35,983 nucleotides of DNA from Chloroflexi bacterium bin125. GTDB lineage: Bacteria > Chloroflexota > Dehalococcoidia > Bin125. Made by a program: the position numbers and the translations under genes. Shown one piece after another: positions 8,325 through 16,205 of this stretch. The notes beneath the pieces are model-generated. The model made no database searches. It saw only the letters and a list, made by a program, of their open reading frames with translations, and was not told where the DNA came from. Within the stretch, counting starts at the first letter, position 1; every line of letters begins with the position of its first letter. The stretch spans positions 206,047-242,029 of the forward strand of contig MPNM01000003.1 of assembly GCA_002239025.1 (NCBI GenBank), read 5' to 3'.

Positions 8325-9614
8325 GTGCCCGGTCCGCTCGAAGGCATCAAAGTCCTTGAACTCACCCAGATCATCGCTGGACCGATGTGCGGCGTCATGC
8401 TCTCCGACCTCGGTGCAGACGTGGTCAAGATCGAATCACCGGCGGGCGACGGTACCCGCGTCATCGGTCAATTCATACCTCACGAATCCAAGGCGTTCCA
8501 CGTGTTCAACAGAGGCAAGCGGGGCATGGTCCTCAACCTGCAGACGGACGACGGGCGAGAGGTTCTGCATCGTCTGATTCGGCAGTTCGACGTCTTCCTG
8601 ATCAACGCTCGACCGGGCGTACCGCAGCGGCTGGGCGTCGACTACGAATCATTGCGATCATTGAATGACCGGCTGATCTACCTGTCGAACACGGCATTCG
8701 GTCCGGAAGGACCGTCGGCCGGACGCGCGGGCGCCGACATCATCGCTCAGGCCTACTCGGGATTGATGGTTGGCGACGAAAAAGTAGATGAGCAGGGCAA
8801 TCCCACCTTGATCACGGCGACGACGCCGGCTGATATCGGCGCCTCCTGGACCAGTGCGGTCGCAGTCTGCGCTGCGTTGTTTCATCGCGAGCGGACCGGA
8901 CGTGGACAGCTCATCGAAACGTCGCTGCTCGGCGCGGCGCTCACACTGCAGAACTTCGCGTCGGCGAGACTGCCGGTCAGCGACGCCACCTTTCTCCAGC
9001 CGTCGCTCGATGCCATACAACAGGTTCGCGATCAGGGCGGGTCTTACCGAGAACTGCTCGAAGCGCGCTCCGGCACGCGTTCCACGATTGGCGCTGCATA
9101 TCTGCTCTACTACGGCGGTTATCAGACATTCGACGGCGCAATCATGCTCGGCTGTCTGACACCGCTGAATCGACAGCAGGTGAGGAATGCGCTCGGACTC
9201 ACAGAGAGCGAAGATCCAACAGATACCGAACAATTCAATCCGCTCGAAGATGGCTCTACAGCCGTCGTCGATGAGGTTCGCGAGAGAATCTCGCTTCGCT
9301 TTCGTGGCGACACCACAGCCAACTGGGTCGCCAAGCTCGATGCCGCAGGCGCTCCCGCCTCGCAAGTCAACATCCCCGAGGACATGGTTGACGATCCTCA
9401 GGTCCAGGCAATCGGCGCCATCGCCGAGATTGAGCATCCACTCACGGGTCCAGAGCGGATGGTTGGCCCGGTCTATCGAATGTCCGACTCCCCGCCCAAA
9501 GCAACCGGACCATCCCCCATCTTCGACGGAGACACTGACGACATCCTCAAAGAACATGGCTACACCGACTCCGATATCGTTCAACTCCGAGCTTCCGGCG
9601 CCATCGGTGTCTAG
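8325..9614 (+). CDS. CaiB/BaiF class III CoA-transferase, copy 3
   Basis: A 429-residue family III CoA-transferase with catalytic Asp170 (TTPADI). Translation begins at GTG 8325, supported by AGGAG nearby and by the MPGPLEGIKV N-terminus aligning exactly with copies 1 and 2. It is the last gene of the array. A hairpin-bearing repeat about 57 bases after its stop could act as a terminator. The downstream gene converges on it. Confidence 0.92.
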   Translation: MPGPLEGIKVLELTQIIAGPMCGVMLSDLGADVVKIESPAGDGTRVIGQFIPHESKAFHVFNRGKRGMVLNLQTDDGREVLHRLIRQFDVFLINARPGVPQRLGVDYESLRSLNDRLIYLSNTAFGPEGPSAGRAGADIIAQAYSGLMVGDEKVDEQGNPTLITATTPADIGASWTSAVAVCAALFHRERTGRGQLIETSLLGAALTLQNFASARLPVSDATFLQPSLDAIQQVRDQGGSYRELLEARSGTRSTIGAAYLLYYGGYQTFDGAIMLGCLTPLNRQQVRNALGLTESEDPTDTEQFNPLEDGSTAVVDEVRERISLRFRGDTTANWVAKLDAAGAPASQVNIPEDMVDDPQVQAIGAIAEIEHPLTGPERMVGPVYRMSDSPPKATGPSPIFDGDTDDILKEHGYTDSDIVQLRASGAIGV

Positions 9615-9670
9615 CTTCCGCCCCAATTCCCATCTGCCCCTTGCGCAGGAGATGCCGGTTCTTCTCCACG

Positions 9671-9738
9671 CTCCCCCTTGCAGGGGGAGCTGCCGAAGAG
9701 CCTGCCCCCGGCTTGAACGGGGGCTGAGGGGGTCCCTC
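9671..9738. repeat. Short palindromic intergenic repeat (type B)
   Basis: A hairpin CTCCCCCTTGCAGGGGGAG followed by CTGCCGAAG, a second small inverted segment and CTGAGGGGGTCC. The same layout occurs at 19146-19187 and 26905-26946. It sits between two convergent genes, where the hairpin could also terminate transcription. Confidence 0.8.
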
Positions 9739-9766
9739 CCCGGCCCGACGAAACACGCCTATCCAA

Positions 9767-10267
9767 TCACTCACCCGGCTCCCCACCTGGATAAGGATCC
9801 CCAACACTCAATTCCCGCTGAGAATCCAGAATCAGAAACCCGTCAATCTCCTTCCCCTCCCACAACGTCTTCACATACTCAATCACGGCGACAATCTCCT
9901 CGCGAGACAGCTCATCCTTAAACGACGGCATGTTGCTGCCAAAGCCAAGCCCCAATCCGCCCTCACTCACGATCCTGTAGAGCACTCCGTCCGAGTGATG
10001 CCAGGTATGACCCTCACCGTTGAGCGGCGGTGGAGGCAGGCGTCCGTCCTCATCCCGCACCTTCCAATCTTCGACACCCTCACCTTCCGAGCCATGACAC
10101 ACCGCGCATGTCGACGCGAAGACCTCTTGGCCGGTGCGATTACCAGCATCCGACGCCACACTCGGCGCTACTTGTTGCAAATCCGGCGCGCTTGCGGAAC
10201 AGGCCATCGCCAATCCGGCGGCGACGCTCAAGCCCAGAGCGACAACGATTCGCAACGTTGAACGCAT
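9767..10267 (-). CDS. Cytochrome c lipoprotein
   Basis: A 166-residue mono-haem cytochrome c. An N-terminal hydrophobic stretch ends in the lipobox L-A-M-A-C, so Cys23 is the likely lipid-bearing residue and the protein is anchored on the outer face of the membrane. Haem is bound at CAVCH (Cys54, Cys57, His58). The second ligand is probably Met113 in SNMPSF, followed by the usual C-terminal helix (EEIVAVIEYVKTLW). The frame opens upstream, but ATG 10267 is chosen because GGGAGG stands about 10 bases before it and the signal then begins at once. Likely a small electron carrier; its partners are not in the window. Confidence 0.88.
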   Translation of the reverse strand: MRSTLRIVVALGLSVAAGLAMACSASAPDLQQVAPSVASDAGNRTGQEVFASTCAVCHGSEGEGVEDWKVRDEDGRLPPPPLNGEGHTWHHSDGVLYRIVSEGGLGLGFGSNMPSFKDELSREEIVAVIEYVKTLWEGKEIDGFLILDSQRELSVGDPYPGGEPGE

Positions 10268-10485
10268 CTGTTCCGTTCCTCCCGCTGAGCTGCCGGCCAA
10301 CCATTACCGCCGCAGCGGTTGCATTCGACGGTACGTCAAGACGCGCCACGCCCACTCAAAGGGACCGTAGCGGAAGCGGGCTAACCACCATGGCGACTCC
10401 GCGCAGGGCGTCGAGGATCGTGATCCGCCCGGCTTCCTAGATCGGCCCAGCGCTCGTTGGTTCTGCCATGGGTTCTGCAACTGGT

Positions 10486-10542
10486 GGGTCCCTGCGTATG
10501 ATGCAGGGGACGATTGAACGGCAGGTTAGACCCTCTCGGAGG
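10486..10542 (+). promoter_or_regulatory. Possible structured leader of the aminotransferase mRNA
   Basis: A hairpin GTCCCTGC/GCAGGGGAC (10488-10511, one bulged G) lies just before the aminotransferase start. GGGTC at 10486-10490 can alternatively pair with GACCC at 10529-10533, while CCTC at 10532-10535 can pair with GAGG at 10539-10542, which is the ribosome-binding site. The two pairings share bases and exclude each other, the logic of a translational switch. I do not recognise a known riboswitch class; this is pattern inference only. Confidence 0.3.
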
Positions 10543-10548
10543 TTGTTC

Positions 10549-11721
10549 ATGGTGCTTCCAACCAGCGCGGCGCAGAATCTCGGCACCGAGACTGCATTCG
10601 AAGTCCTCGCCAAGGCCAATCGGCTCGCCGCCGAAGGACGCTCGATTATCAACCTCGGCATCGGACAACCCGACTTCGCCACGCCCGACAACATCGTCAA
10701 GGCCGGCGAACGCGCGCTCGCCGAAGGCAAGCACGGCTACACGCCCGGTGCAGGCATCCCTGAGCTCCGCGACGCCGTCGCCCGCGACCTCAAGCGACGT
10801 CATGACGCCGATGTCGACCCCGAGGCCGTGCTGATCACGCCCGGAGCAAAGCCCGTCATGTTCTTCGCTGCGCTACTCATGGGCGAGCCCGGCGCCGAAA
10901 TCCTCTACCCCAACCCCGGATTCCCCATCTACGAATCGGTCATCCGCTTCACCGGCGCGACGCCCGTGCCGATCGAGCTGCACGAGTCCGACGGCTTCAC
11001 CTTCGATCCCGACCAGGTCCTCAGCCAGGTCAACGAGAACACGCGCCTGATCATCCTCAACAGCCCAGCCAACCCGACCGGCGGCGTCTACACCCGAGAT
11101 CAGATCGAGCGAATCGTCGAGGGCCTTGAGCAATGGCCCAACGTCGTCATCCTCAGCGACGAGATCTACTCACGCATCCTCTACGAAGGACGCCAGCACG
11201 TCTCGCTGCTCGACTACCCACAACTCCGCGACCGCCTGATCGTGCTCGACGGCTGGAGCAAGACCTACGCCATGACCGGCTGGCGGCTTGGTTACGGCGT
11301 CTTCCCACCGGACCTCTTCCCCTTCGCCGAGCGTCTTGCCATCAACAGCTATAGCTGCCCAAACGCTGCGACCCAGTACGCCGCAGTCGAGGCCCTCGAC
11401 GGACCGCAGGAAGCCGTCGACATCATGACCACCGCCTTCGACGAGCGGCGCCAGGTCATCGTCAAGGAACTCAACGACGTCCCCGGCGTCAGTTGCGTTG
11501 ACCCGGGTGGAGCCTTCTACGCATTCCCCAACATCTCCGAGACCGGCATCAACGCCCGAACCCTGCAAGAGCGCCTGCTCGACGAAGCAGGACTCGCCGT
11601 GATCGCCGGCACCAGCTTCGGACACCTCGGAGAGGGATACCTGCGATTCAGCTACGCCGCCTCTCTCGAAGAAATCGTCGAAGGCGTCGACAGAATGCGT
11701 ACCCTGTTGGCCAACAGCTGA
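10549..11721 (+). CDS. PLP-dependent aminotransferase, class I/II
   Basis: A fold-type I aminotransferase of 390 residues, close to the AspC/AlaA-like family length. Visible are the N-terminal GIGQPDFATP, NPTGG near residue 175, Asp204 and Tyr207 (SDEIY), the cofactor Lys238 in DGWSKTYAMTGWR, and the C-terminal carboxylate-binding Arg in RFSYA. The frame is open further upstream, but ATG 10549 is chosen because GGAGG lies 6 bases before it. The amino-acid substrate cannot be told from sequence. The OsmC-family gene follows 18 bases downstream, so the two are probably co-transcribed. Confidence 0.9.
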   Translation: MVLPTSAAQNLGTETAFEVLAKANRLAAEGRSIINLGIGQPDFATPDNIVKAGERALAEGKHGYTPGAGIPELRDAVARDLKRRHDADVDPEAVLITPGAKPVMFFAALLMGEPGAEILYPNPGFPIYESVIRFTGATPVPIELHESDGFTFDPDQVLSQVNENTRLIILNSPANPTGGVYTRDQIERIVEGLEQWPNVVILSDEIYSRILYEGRQHVSLLDYPQLRDRLIVLDGWSKTYAMTGWRLGYGVFPPDLFPFAERLAINSYSCPNAATQYAAVEALDGPQEAVDIMTTAFDERRQVIVKELNDVPGVSCVDPGGAFYAFPNISETGINARTLQERLLDEAGLAVIAGTSFGHLGEGYLRFSYAASLEEIVEGVDRMRTLLANS

Positions 11722-11739
11722 TTCCGCAAGGAGTGAGAG

Positions 11740-12210
11740 ATGCCCCACTTCGAATACATCTCACGAAACAAGCTCGAGCTCAAGAATGGCTTCCGCCACG
11801 CCACACTCGGTGACGTGCCCGAGCAGGTCGTCTACGGCGTCCAGGGCAAGCTCAAGGAGCACTACGGCGTGCCCGAGGATGCGCCACCCATGACTGCCAC
11901 GCTTGACCACATCGTCGCCGCGGTCGGCGGTTGAATGTACGGCACGCTCGCGCGGGCGATGTCCGTGCGCAAGGTCGAGTTCGACCCCAACACCTACAAG
12001 GCCGACGTCCTGGGCACCATCGAAGGCGATGACAACCAGACCATCCGGATTACCAAGATCCACGTCATCTTCAACATCCCCGGAATCGCCGAGGATCAAC
12101 GAGCCGCAGCCGATCGAGCGGTCAAGTTCCACGCCCCCGGCTGTCCCGCCCACGAAAGCGTCAAAGACGCCATCGACATCACCTGGGAAGCCAACTACGA
12201 CGACAACTAA
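11740..12210 (+). CDS. OsmC-family selenoprotein with in-frame TGA (Sec65)
   Basis: Read through one TGA at 11932-11934, the frame gives a 156-residue protein of normal OsmC/Ohr length. The first 64 residues end in ATLDHIVAAVGG, the segment just before the reactive Cys in this family. The TGA falls on that Cys, and MYGTLARAM continues the helix. The second redox residue is Cys135 (GCPAHES), 70 residues on, matching the family's Cys pair. AGGAG lies 6 bases before ATG 11740. The ATG directly after TGA has no ribosome-binding site, so an independent second gene is unlikely. OsmC-like proteins are a known bacterial selenoprotein family; they reduce organic hydroperoxides with the first residue as nucleophile. 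Alternatives are a nonsense mutation or sequencing error. No Sec-synthesis gene is in the window. Confidence 0.82.
11942..11968 (+). promoter_or_regulatory. Candidate bacterial SECIS hairpin
   Basis: Directly downstream of the in-frame TGA, GCACG (11942-11946) pairs with CGTGC (11964-11968). Inside this, TCGC (11948-11951) pairs with GCGA (11956-11959) around a GCGG loop (11952-11955). The loop starts 17 bases after the TGA and its first base is G. Bacterial SECIS elements lie within the coding region just 3' of UGA, with the apical loop about 16-37 bases away and a G among its first two bases; this hairpin fits. Folding was done by eye. Confidence 0.65.
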
Positions 12211-12214
12211 CGGG

Positions 12215-12454
12215 CTAATCGTCCACCGGCCGCCGAGCATTCCAGACCACCTGCTTCGGCATTGGAGCCGGCTGCGGCTGCGGCTCAACCACCGGACGAT
12301 TCGCCACATCCCCCGTCGTGATATCGATAAAGTCGTCAAGCACGACCGGCTTTCCACCGATCGTAAATCGCGCGTTGGACGAGATCGGAAATTCGCGGTC
12401 GGGCTCCTCCGACGCCTCGTCAATCTCAGGATCCTCGTGCTCATGCTCAGACAT
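12215..12454 (-). CDS. Small acidic hypothetical protein
   Basis: A 79-residue frame: a strongly acidic N-terminus (SEHEHEDPEIDEASEEPD), a short middle region predicted to form strands (ARFTIGGKPVVLDDFIDI), and a Pro/Gln-rich tail. No domain, signal or membrane segment is visible. ATG 12454 has only a weak upstream AGG. It ends 4 bases from the stop of the convergent OsmC gene and diverges from the reductase gene at 12477. The codon pattern (G/C third positions) resembles the neighbours, so it is probably real, but no function is proposed. Confidence 0.5.
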   Translation of the reverse strand: MSEHEHEDPEIDEASEEPDREFPISSNARFTIGGKPVVLDDFIDITTGDVANRPVVEPQPQPAPMPKQVVWNARRPVDD

Positions 12455-12476
12455 GCCCGCAACCTAGCATGAGCCC

Positions 12477-13205
12477 ATGCACCAGAGCGAGATCGACTAC
12501 ACCCGGCTCAGCTTCCCCGATCCGCCGCAGGATCGACCATTCGTCGCCATCAACATGGTCATGTCCGCCGACGGACGCACCGTCGTCGACGGTACCGAGC
12601 GAGGCCTCGGTTCAACGCTCGATCAACGCCTCATGCGAGAGCTCAGAGTCCACTTCGACGTCGTCCTCAACGGAGCCGCTACCTTCCGAGCCTCCGGAAC
12701 CTCAGCCCGCCTCAACAACCCCAGACTTGAGCAATGGCGAACCGATCGAGGTATGTCTCCGTCGCCCATCGCTGCTGTATTGACGAGGAGCGGAAACCTC
12801 CCGCCCGAGCGTCGCTTCTTCACAGACCACAGCTTCGAAGCGATCATCTACCTCTCCAGTGCCGCCCCAGAATCGGTACGCCAGGAACTCGAATCAAGAG
12901 GCCGTCCCGTCGTCGTTGTCCCCGAGGGCGATGAAGCATCCGCAGCCCTCAATCACATGAAGTCAGAACTGGGAGCATCCCGAGTCCTCGTCGAGGGAGG
13001 AGCCAAGCTCAACGGAGACCTCATCCGCCACAACTGCGCCGATGAGTACTTCCTCACGCTTGCCCCAAAAGTCACCGGAGGCCAAACCGCCCACCCAGCC
13101 ATCCATTGGCCCGGCGGTCCCACCGTCTCAGAAATCAAACTACTTCGGCTGCTCCATGCCATGCCCGCCGAGACTGGGGAGCTATTCCTGCGCTACCGCG
13201 TGTAG
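12477..13205 (+). CDS. RibD C-terminal domain (dihydrofolate-reductase-like) protein
   Basis: A stand-alone RibD-C domain of 242 residues, the NADPH-dependent reductase fold of riboflavin synthesis (reduction of the ribosylamino-pyrimidine). Seen are the N-terminal VAINMVMSADGRT, the LMRELRVHFDVVLNGAATF nucleotide-site region, LVEGGAKLNGDLI near residue 175, and the C-terminal EYFLTLAPKVTGG. No deaminase domain is attached. Stand-alone proteins like this may be true riboflavin reductases or uncharacterised NADPH reductases. No other rib gene is nearby, so the pathway is uncertain. Confidence 0.87.
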   Translation: MHQSEIDYTRLSFPDPPQDRPFVAINMVMSADGRTVVDGTERGLGSTLDQRLMRELRVHFDVVLNGAATFRASGTSARLNNPRLEQWRTDRGMSPSPIAAVLTRSGNLPPERRFFTDHSFEAIIYLSSAAPESVRQELESRGRPVVVVPEGDEASAALNHMKSELGASRVLVEGGAKLNGDLIRHNCADEYFLTLAPKVTGGQTAHPAIHWPGGPTVSEIKLLRLLHAMPAETGELFLRYRV

Positions 13206-13251
13206 CACGTAGCAACACTCGGCCTCATGGGATCCCAGTCCCCGCTTAACT

Positions 13252-13424
13252 GAGACCTTTGAAAACTCCCGAATCCCTTCTCCCCCCCTTGCGGGGGGAG
13301 ATGTCACGGAGTGACAAAGGCGGGTCGGCTGATGATGACCAGCTAGGGCTCCCGAACAGCGGACCCCCCTCTGCCTTCGGCATCTCCCCCGCAAGGGGGG
13401 AGAAGGGGAGTTCTTCAAAGGTCT
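13252..13424. repeat. Terminal-inverted-repeat element, copy A1
   Basis: An element of about 173 bp. The left arm (13252-13302) begins GAGACCTTTGAA and contains CTCCCCCCTTGCGGGGGGAG; the right arm (13379-13424) is its inverse with a small indel and ends TTCAAAGGTCTC. The interior begins with the motif GAGATGTCACGGAGTGACA, also found at 20351-20518 and 28694-28899. There is no coding capacity. It lies between convergent genes. It looks like a small non-autonomous mobile or palindromic repeat. Confidence 0.85.
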
Positions 13425-13470
13425 CCGCAAGGCGGGGAAAGGTCTTCAACCTACAGCCGAAACGGCCCAA

Positions 13471-14412
13471 CTATTCCCGGACCAGCTTGCTCAGCGAGTG
13501 CAACTCGACACCCAGCGCCTTGCCACGAATCGTGTTGCACACCTCACCGACGTACACGTCGCCCTTTGAGTCCACAGCGATCCCGTGCGGGGCGATGAAT
13601 CTGCCCGCCTCGTCTCCCTCATCAGGATGACCCAGCAGCGCCAGCCGATTCCCCGAACGGTCGTAGATGCTCACGCGGTGTCCCAGGCCGGGCGCGTCCT
13701 GCATCCCGCCCATCTCGTTCAGTTCGCCGATGTAAATGTTGCCGTCCGGCGCAAGCGTTAGACCATCGGGTCGGTGGATGTTATTCCACATCGTCACAAA
13801 CTGGCCCGACTCCGAGAAAATCTGCACCCGGTGACACTCACGGTCGGCGATGTACAACAGCCCATCCTCATCGATCGCGATGTTGTGCGGGCGAATGAAC
13901 TGGCCGGCGTCGATCCCCGGCGTGCCCCAGGTCTGCTTGTGATTGCCGTCCGCATCGAACCGATGCACACAGCTATTGCCGTAGCCATCCGTGACGAAGA
14001 TGTCGCCCGTCTTCGGACTCACTGCCGCATGCGTCGGACGGTTGAACGGCTTCCCGGCCCAAGCCGGAGCCGGATTGTAGGGGTCGCCCAGCGTCTGCAG
14101 TAACTCACCATCCGGCGACCAACGAGTGATCGTGTGCGTCCCGTCGTCCGCGCCCCAGACATCACCCTCCGGACCGATCCAGATGCCGTGTGAGCGGTCC
14201 GTGAAGTTTCCCTGACCCCAGCTCCCACGCCACGATCCGTCCGAATTGAAGACCATAACGGGGTGCTCGACGTTACGCGTCAACACATAGACGGTGTCAT
14301 TGGCGTCAACAGCCACTCCGGGACACTCAACCAACGTCACGCCGTCCGGTAGCTGCTCCCAGATATCGAGCGCCGCATACGTAAAATTGCCGTCAGAAAG
14401 CTGCGCTGTCAT
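13471..14412 (-). CDS. NHL-repeat beta-propeller protein
   Basis: A 313-residue propeller with about six repeated blades, each with a pattern like P-x-G-I-A-V-D-x-x-G-x-x-Y-V-x-D and a V-x-x-F-x-x-D-G closing strand, for example PTHAAVSPKTGDIFVTDG and PHNIAIDEDGLLYIAD. Such proteins resemble the peptidylglycine alpha-amidating lyase/NHL group. Here there is no signal peptide, so it is probably cytoplasmic. Catalytic function is unknown. GTGGAG lies 7 bases upstream of ATG 14412. It is divergent from the carboxyltransferase gene at 14535, and the 122-base space between them holds both promoters. Confidence 0.85.
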   Translation of the reverse strand: MTAQLSDGNFTYAALDIWEQLPDGVTLVECPGVAVDANDTVYVLTRNVEHPVMVFNSDGSWRGSWGQGNFTDRSHGIWIGPEGDVWGADDGTHTITRWSPDGELLQTLGDPYNPAPAWAGKPFNRPTHAAVSPKTGDIFVTDGYGNSCVHRFDADGNHKQTWGTPGIDAGQFIRPHNIAIDEDGLLYIADRECHRVQIFSESGQFVTMWNNIHRPDGLTLAPDGNIYIGELNEMGGMQDAPGLGHRVSIYDRSGNRLALLGHPDEGDEAGRFIAPHGIAVDSKGDVYVGEVCNTIRGKALGVELHSLSKLVRE

Positions 14413-14534
14413 CGTTATGCTCCACAGTCATTTGGTCGTTTACCAGTCTGGTCATCTCAGGACCTGCGAGTGAGTCTAACCGCGCAATACCCTGTTGACA
14501 TGCTGTGTACCAGATGTGACGCTGGGAGCCCTCG

Positions 14535-16199
14535 ATGACGAGCAACGGCGTTTCAACCGAGCTGTCGCAGCGCCTTGAGGCGGCGACCCCGATCCAATCG
14601 GTCATCGACACCAACTCACCCGAGTTCCACGAAAACACCGCCTGGATGCGCGGCCTGGTCGAAGAACTTCGGGAGCACGAGGCGGTTGTCCGCGCTGGCG
14701 GCGGACCGCGCAGCGTCGACCGACACCACGCTCGAGGCAAACTCCTCGCCCGCGAGCGCATCGAGCGCCTGCTCGACCCCGACTCACCCTTCCTCGAGCT
14801 CTCGCCGCTTGCCGCCAATGGCATGTACGGCGACGAAGCGCCCGGCGCAGGCATCGTCACCGGCATCGGACGCGCCGCCGGCCGCGAGATCATGATCGTC
14901 GCCAACGACGCCACCGTGAAGGGCGGCAGCTACTACCCCGTCACGGTCAAGAAACACCTTCGAGCGCAGGAAATCGCCGCTCAGAATCGACTGCCTTGCG
15001 TCTATCTCGTCGACTCCGGCGGAGCCTTCCTGCCCATGCAGGCGGACGTCTTCCCCGACCGCGAGCACTTCGGCCGCATTTTCTACAACCAGGCCACGAT
15101 GTCGGCCCAAGGCATCCCCCAGATCGCCGCCGTGATGGGCTCCTGCACTGCCGGCGGCGCGTATGTCCCCGCCATGTCCGACGAAGCGATCATCGTCGAC
15201 GGTGTCGGCACCATCTTCCTCGGCGGACCACCGCTCGTCCGTGCCGCGACCGGGGAGGAAATCTCCGCTGAAGAACTCGGCGGCGGACTGGTCCACACAC
15301 AGATCTCAGGCGTCGCCGACCACCTCGCCGAGGACGACGAACACGCGCTCGAACTGGTCAGGGCCGCCGTCGCCAATCTCGGCAGCGAGACCAGCGCCGA
15401 TTGGCCCGTCTCACCGCCCGACCAGATTGAAGCGCCGCTCTACGACCCCAGCGAGATCTACGGCATCGTGCCGCAGTCGACCCGCAAGTCCTACGACATC
15501 CGCGAACTGATCGCCCGAATTGTGGATGGATCGAGATTCCACGAGTTCAAGCCATCCTACGGAAGTACCCTCGTCTGCGGATTCGCGAGAGTGATGGGGC
15601 ATCCGGTCGGCATCGTGGCCAACAACGGCATTTTGTTTTCCGAATCCGCGCTCAAGGGCGCCCATTTCATTCAACTCTGCGCCAAGCGCGGCACGCCGCT
15701 GCTCTTCCTACAGAACATCACCGGATTCATGGTCGGTCGCCGATACGAGCACGAAGGCATTGCCAAGCACGGCGCAAAGATGGTCACCGCCGTCGCCTGC
15801 GCCGAGGTGCCCAAGTTCTCCATTGTCCTCGGTGGCTCATTCGGCGCCGGGAACTACGCCATGTGCGGACGCGCCTATTCGCCGCGACTGCTCTGGACCT
15901 GGCCTAACGCCCGCGTCTCCGTCATGGGCGGTGAGCAGGCCGCAAACGTCCTCCTGACCATCCGACAGGATGCCCTCGCCAGACAGGGCGAAGAGATGAC
16001 GCCCGAACAACAACACGAGTTCATGGCGCCTACCTTGGAAAAGTACGAGGAGGAGGGGGCCGCCTACTACGGTTCGGCCCGGATCTGGGACGACGGCATC
16101 CTCGATCCGATCGATACACGTCAAGCGCTCGGAGTCGGACTCGCAGCAGCGCGCAACGCGCCGATCCCAGAGTCAAACTTCGGCGTCTTCCGGATGTAG
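14535..16199 (+). CDS. Acyl-CoA carboxylase carboxyltransferase subunit (methylcrotonyl/geranyl type)
   Basis: The carboxyltransferase subunit of a biotin-dependent acyl-CoA carboxylase, 554 residues. The segments [54 protein letters not shown] and [20 protein letters not shown] are the hallmarks of the 3-methylcrotonyl-CoA/geranyl-CoA branch rather than propionyl-CoA carboxylase. Such a subunit moves CO2 from carboxybiotin to an unsaturated acyl-CoA, as in leucine or isoprenoid breakdown. The biotin carboxylase/carrier subunit is not in the window. GGGAG lies before ATG 14535. The next gene begins 7 bases after the stop, so it is in the same transcript though apparently unrelated in function. 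Confidence 0.9.
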   Translation: MTSNGVSTELSQRLEAATPIQSVIDTNSPEFHENTAWMRGLVEELREHEAVVRAGGGPRSVDRHHARGKLLARERIERLLDPDSPFLELSPLAANGMYGDEAPGAGIVTGIGRAAGREIMIVANDATVKGGSYYPVTVKKHLRAQEIAAQNRLPCVYLVDSGGAFLPMQADVFPDREHFGRIFYNQATMSAQGIPQIAAVMGSCTAGGAYVPAMSDEAIIVDGVGTIFLGGPPLVRAATGEEISAEELGGGLVHTQISGVADHLAEDDEHALELVRAAVANLGSETSADWPVSPPDQIEAPLYDPSEIYGIVPQSTRKSYDIRELIARIVDGSRFHEFKPSYGSTLVCGFARVMGHPVGIVANNGILFSESALKGAHFIQLCAKRGTPLLFLQNITGFMVGRRYEHEGIAKHGAKMVTAVACAEVPKFSIVLGGSFGAGNYAMCGRAYSPRLLWTWPNARVSVMGGEQAANVLLTIRQDALARQGEEMTPEQQHEFMAPTLEKYEEEGAAYYGSARIWDDGILDPIDTRQALGVGLAAARNAPIPESNFGVFRM

Positions 16200-16205
16200 C
16201 CTCCG

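Noticed and set aside
8658-9626. A 322-codon open frame on the minus strand
   Set aside because: It is antisense to the third CoA-transferase and has no family features.
11935-12210. An independent 91-residue gene starting at the ATG directly after the TGA
   Set aside because: It lacks a ribosome-binding site, starts in mid-domain of the OsmC fold and is in frame with the preceding 64-residue part, so it is treated as the second half of one read-through protein.
13252-13424. CRISPR array
   Set aside because: The repeated units are two inverted arms of single elements scattered kilobases apart, not regularly spaced direct repeats, and there are no cas genes.
14495-14523. A promoter for the carboxyltransferase gene starting at TTGACA 14495-14500
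   Set aside because: No acceptable -10 box is found at 16-18 bases, and the position would put the transcription start almost on the start codon.
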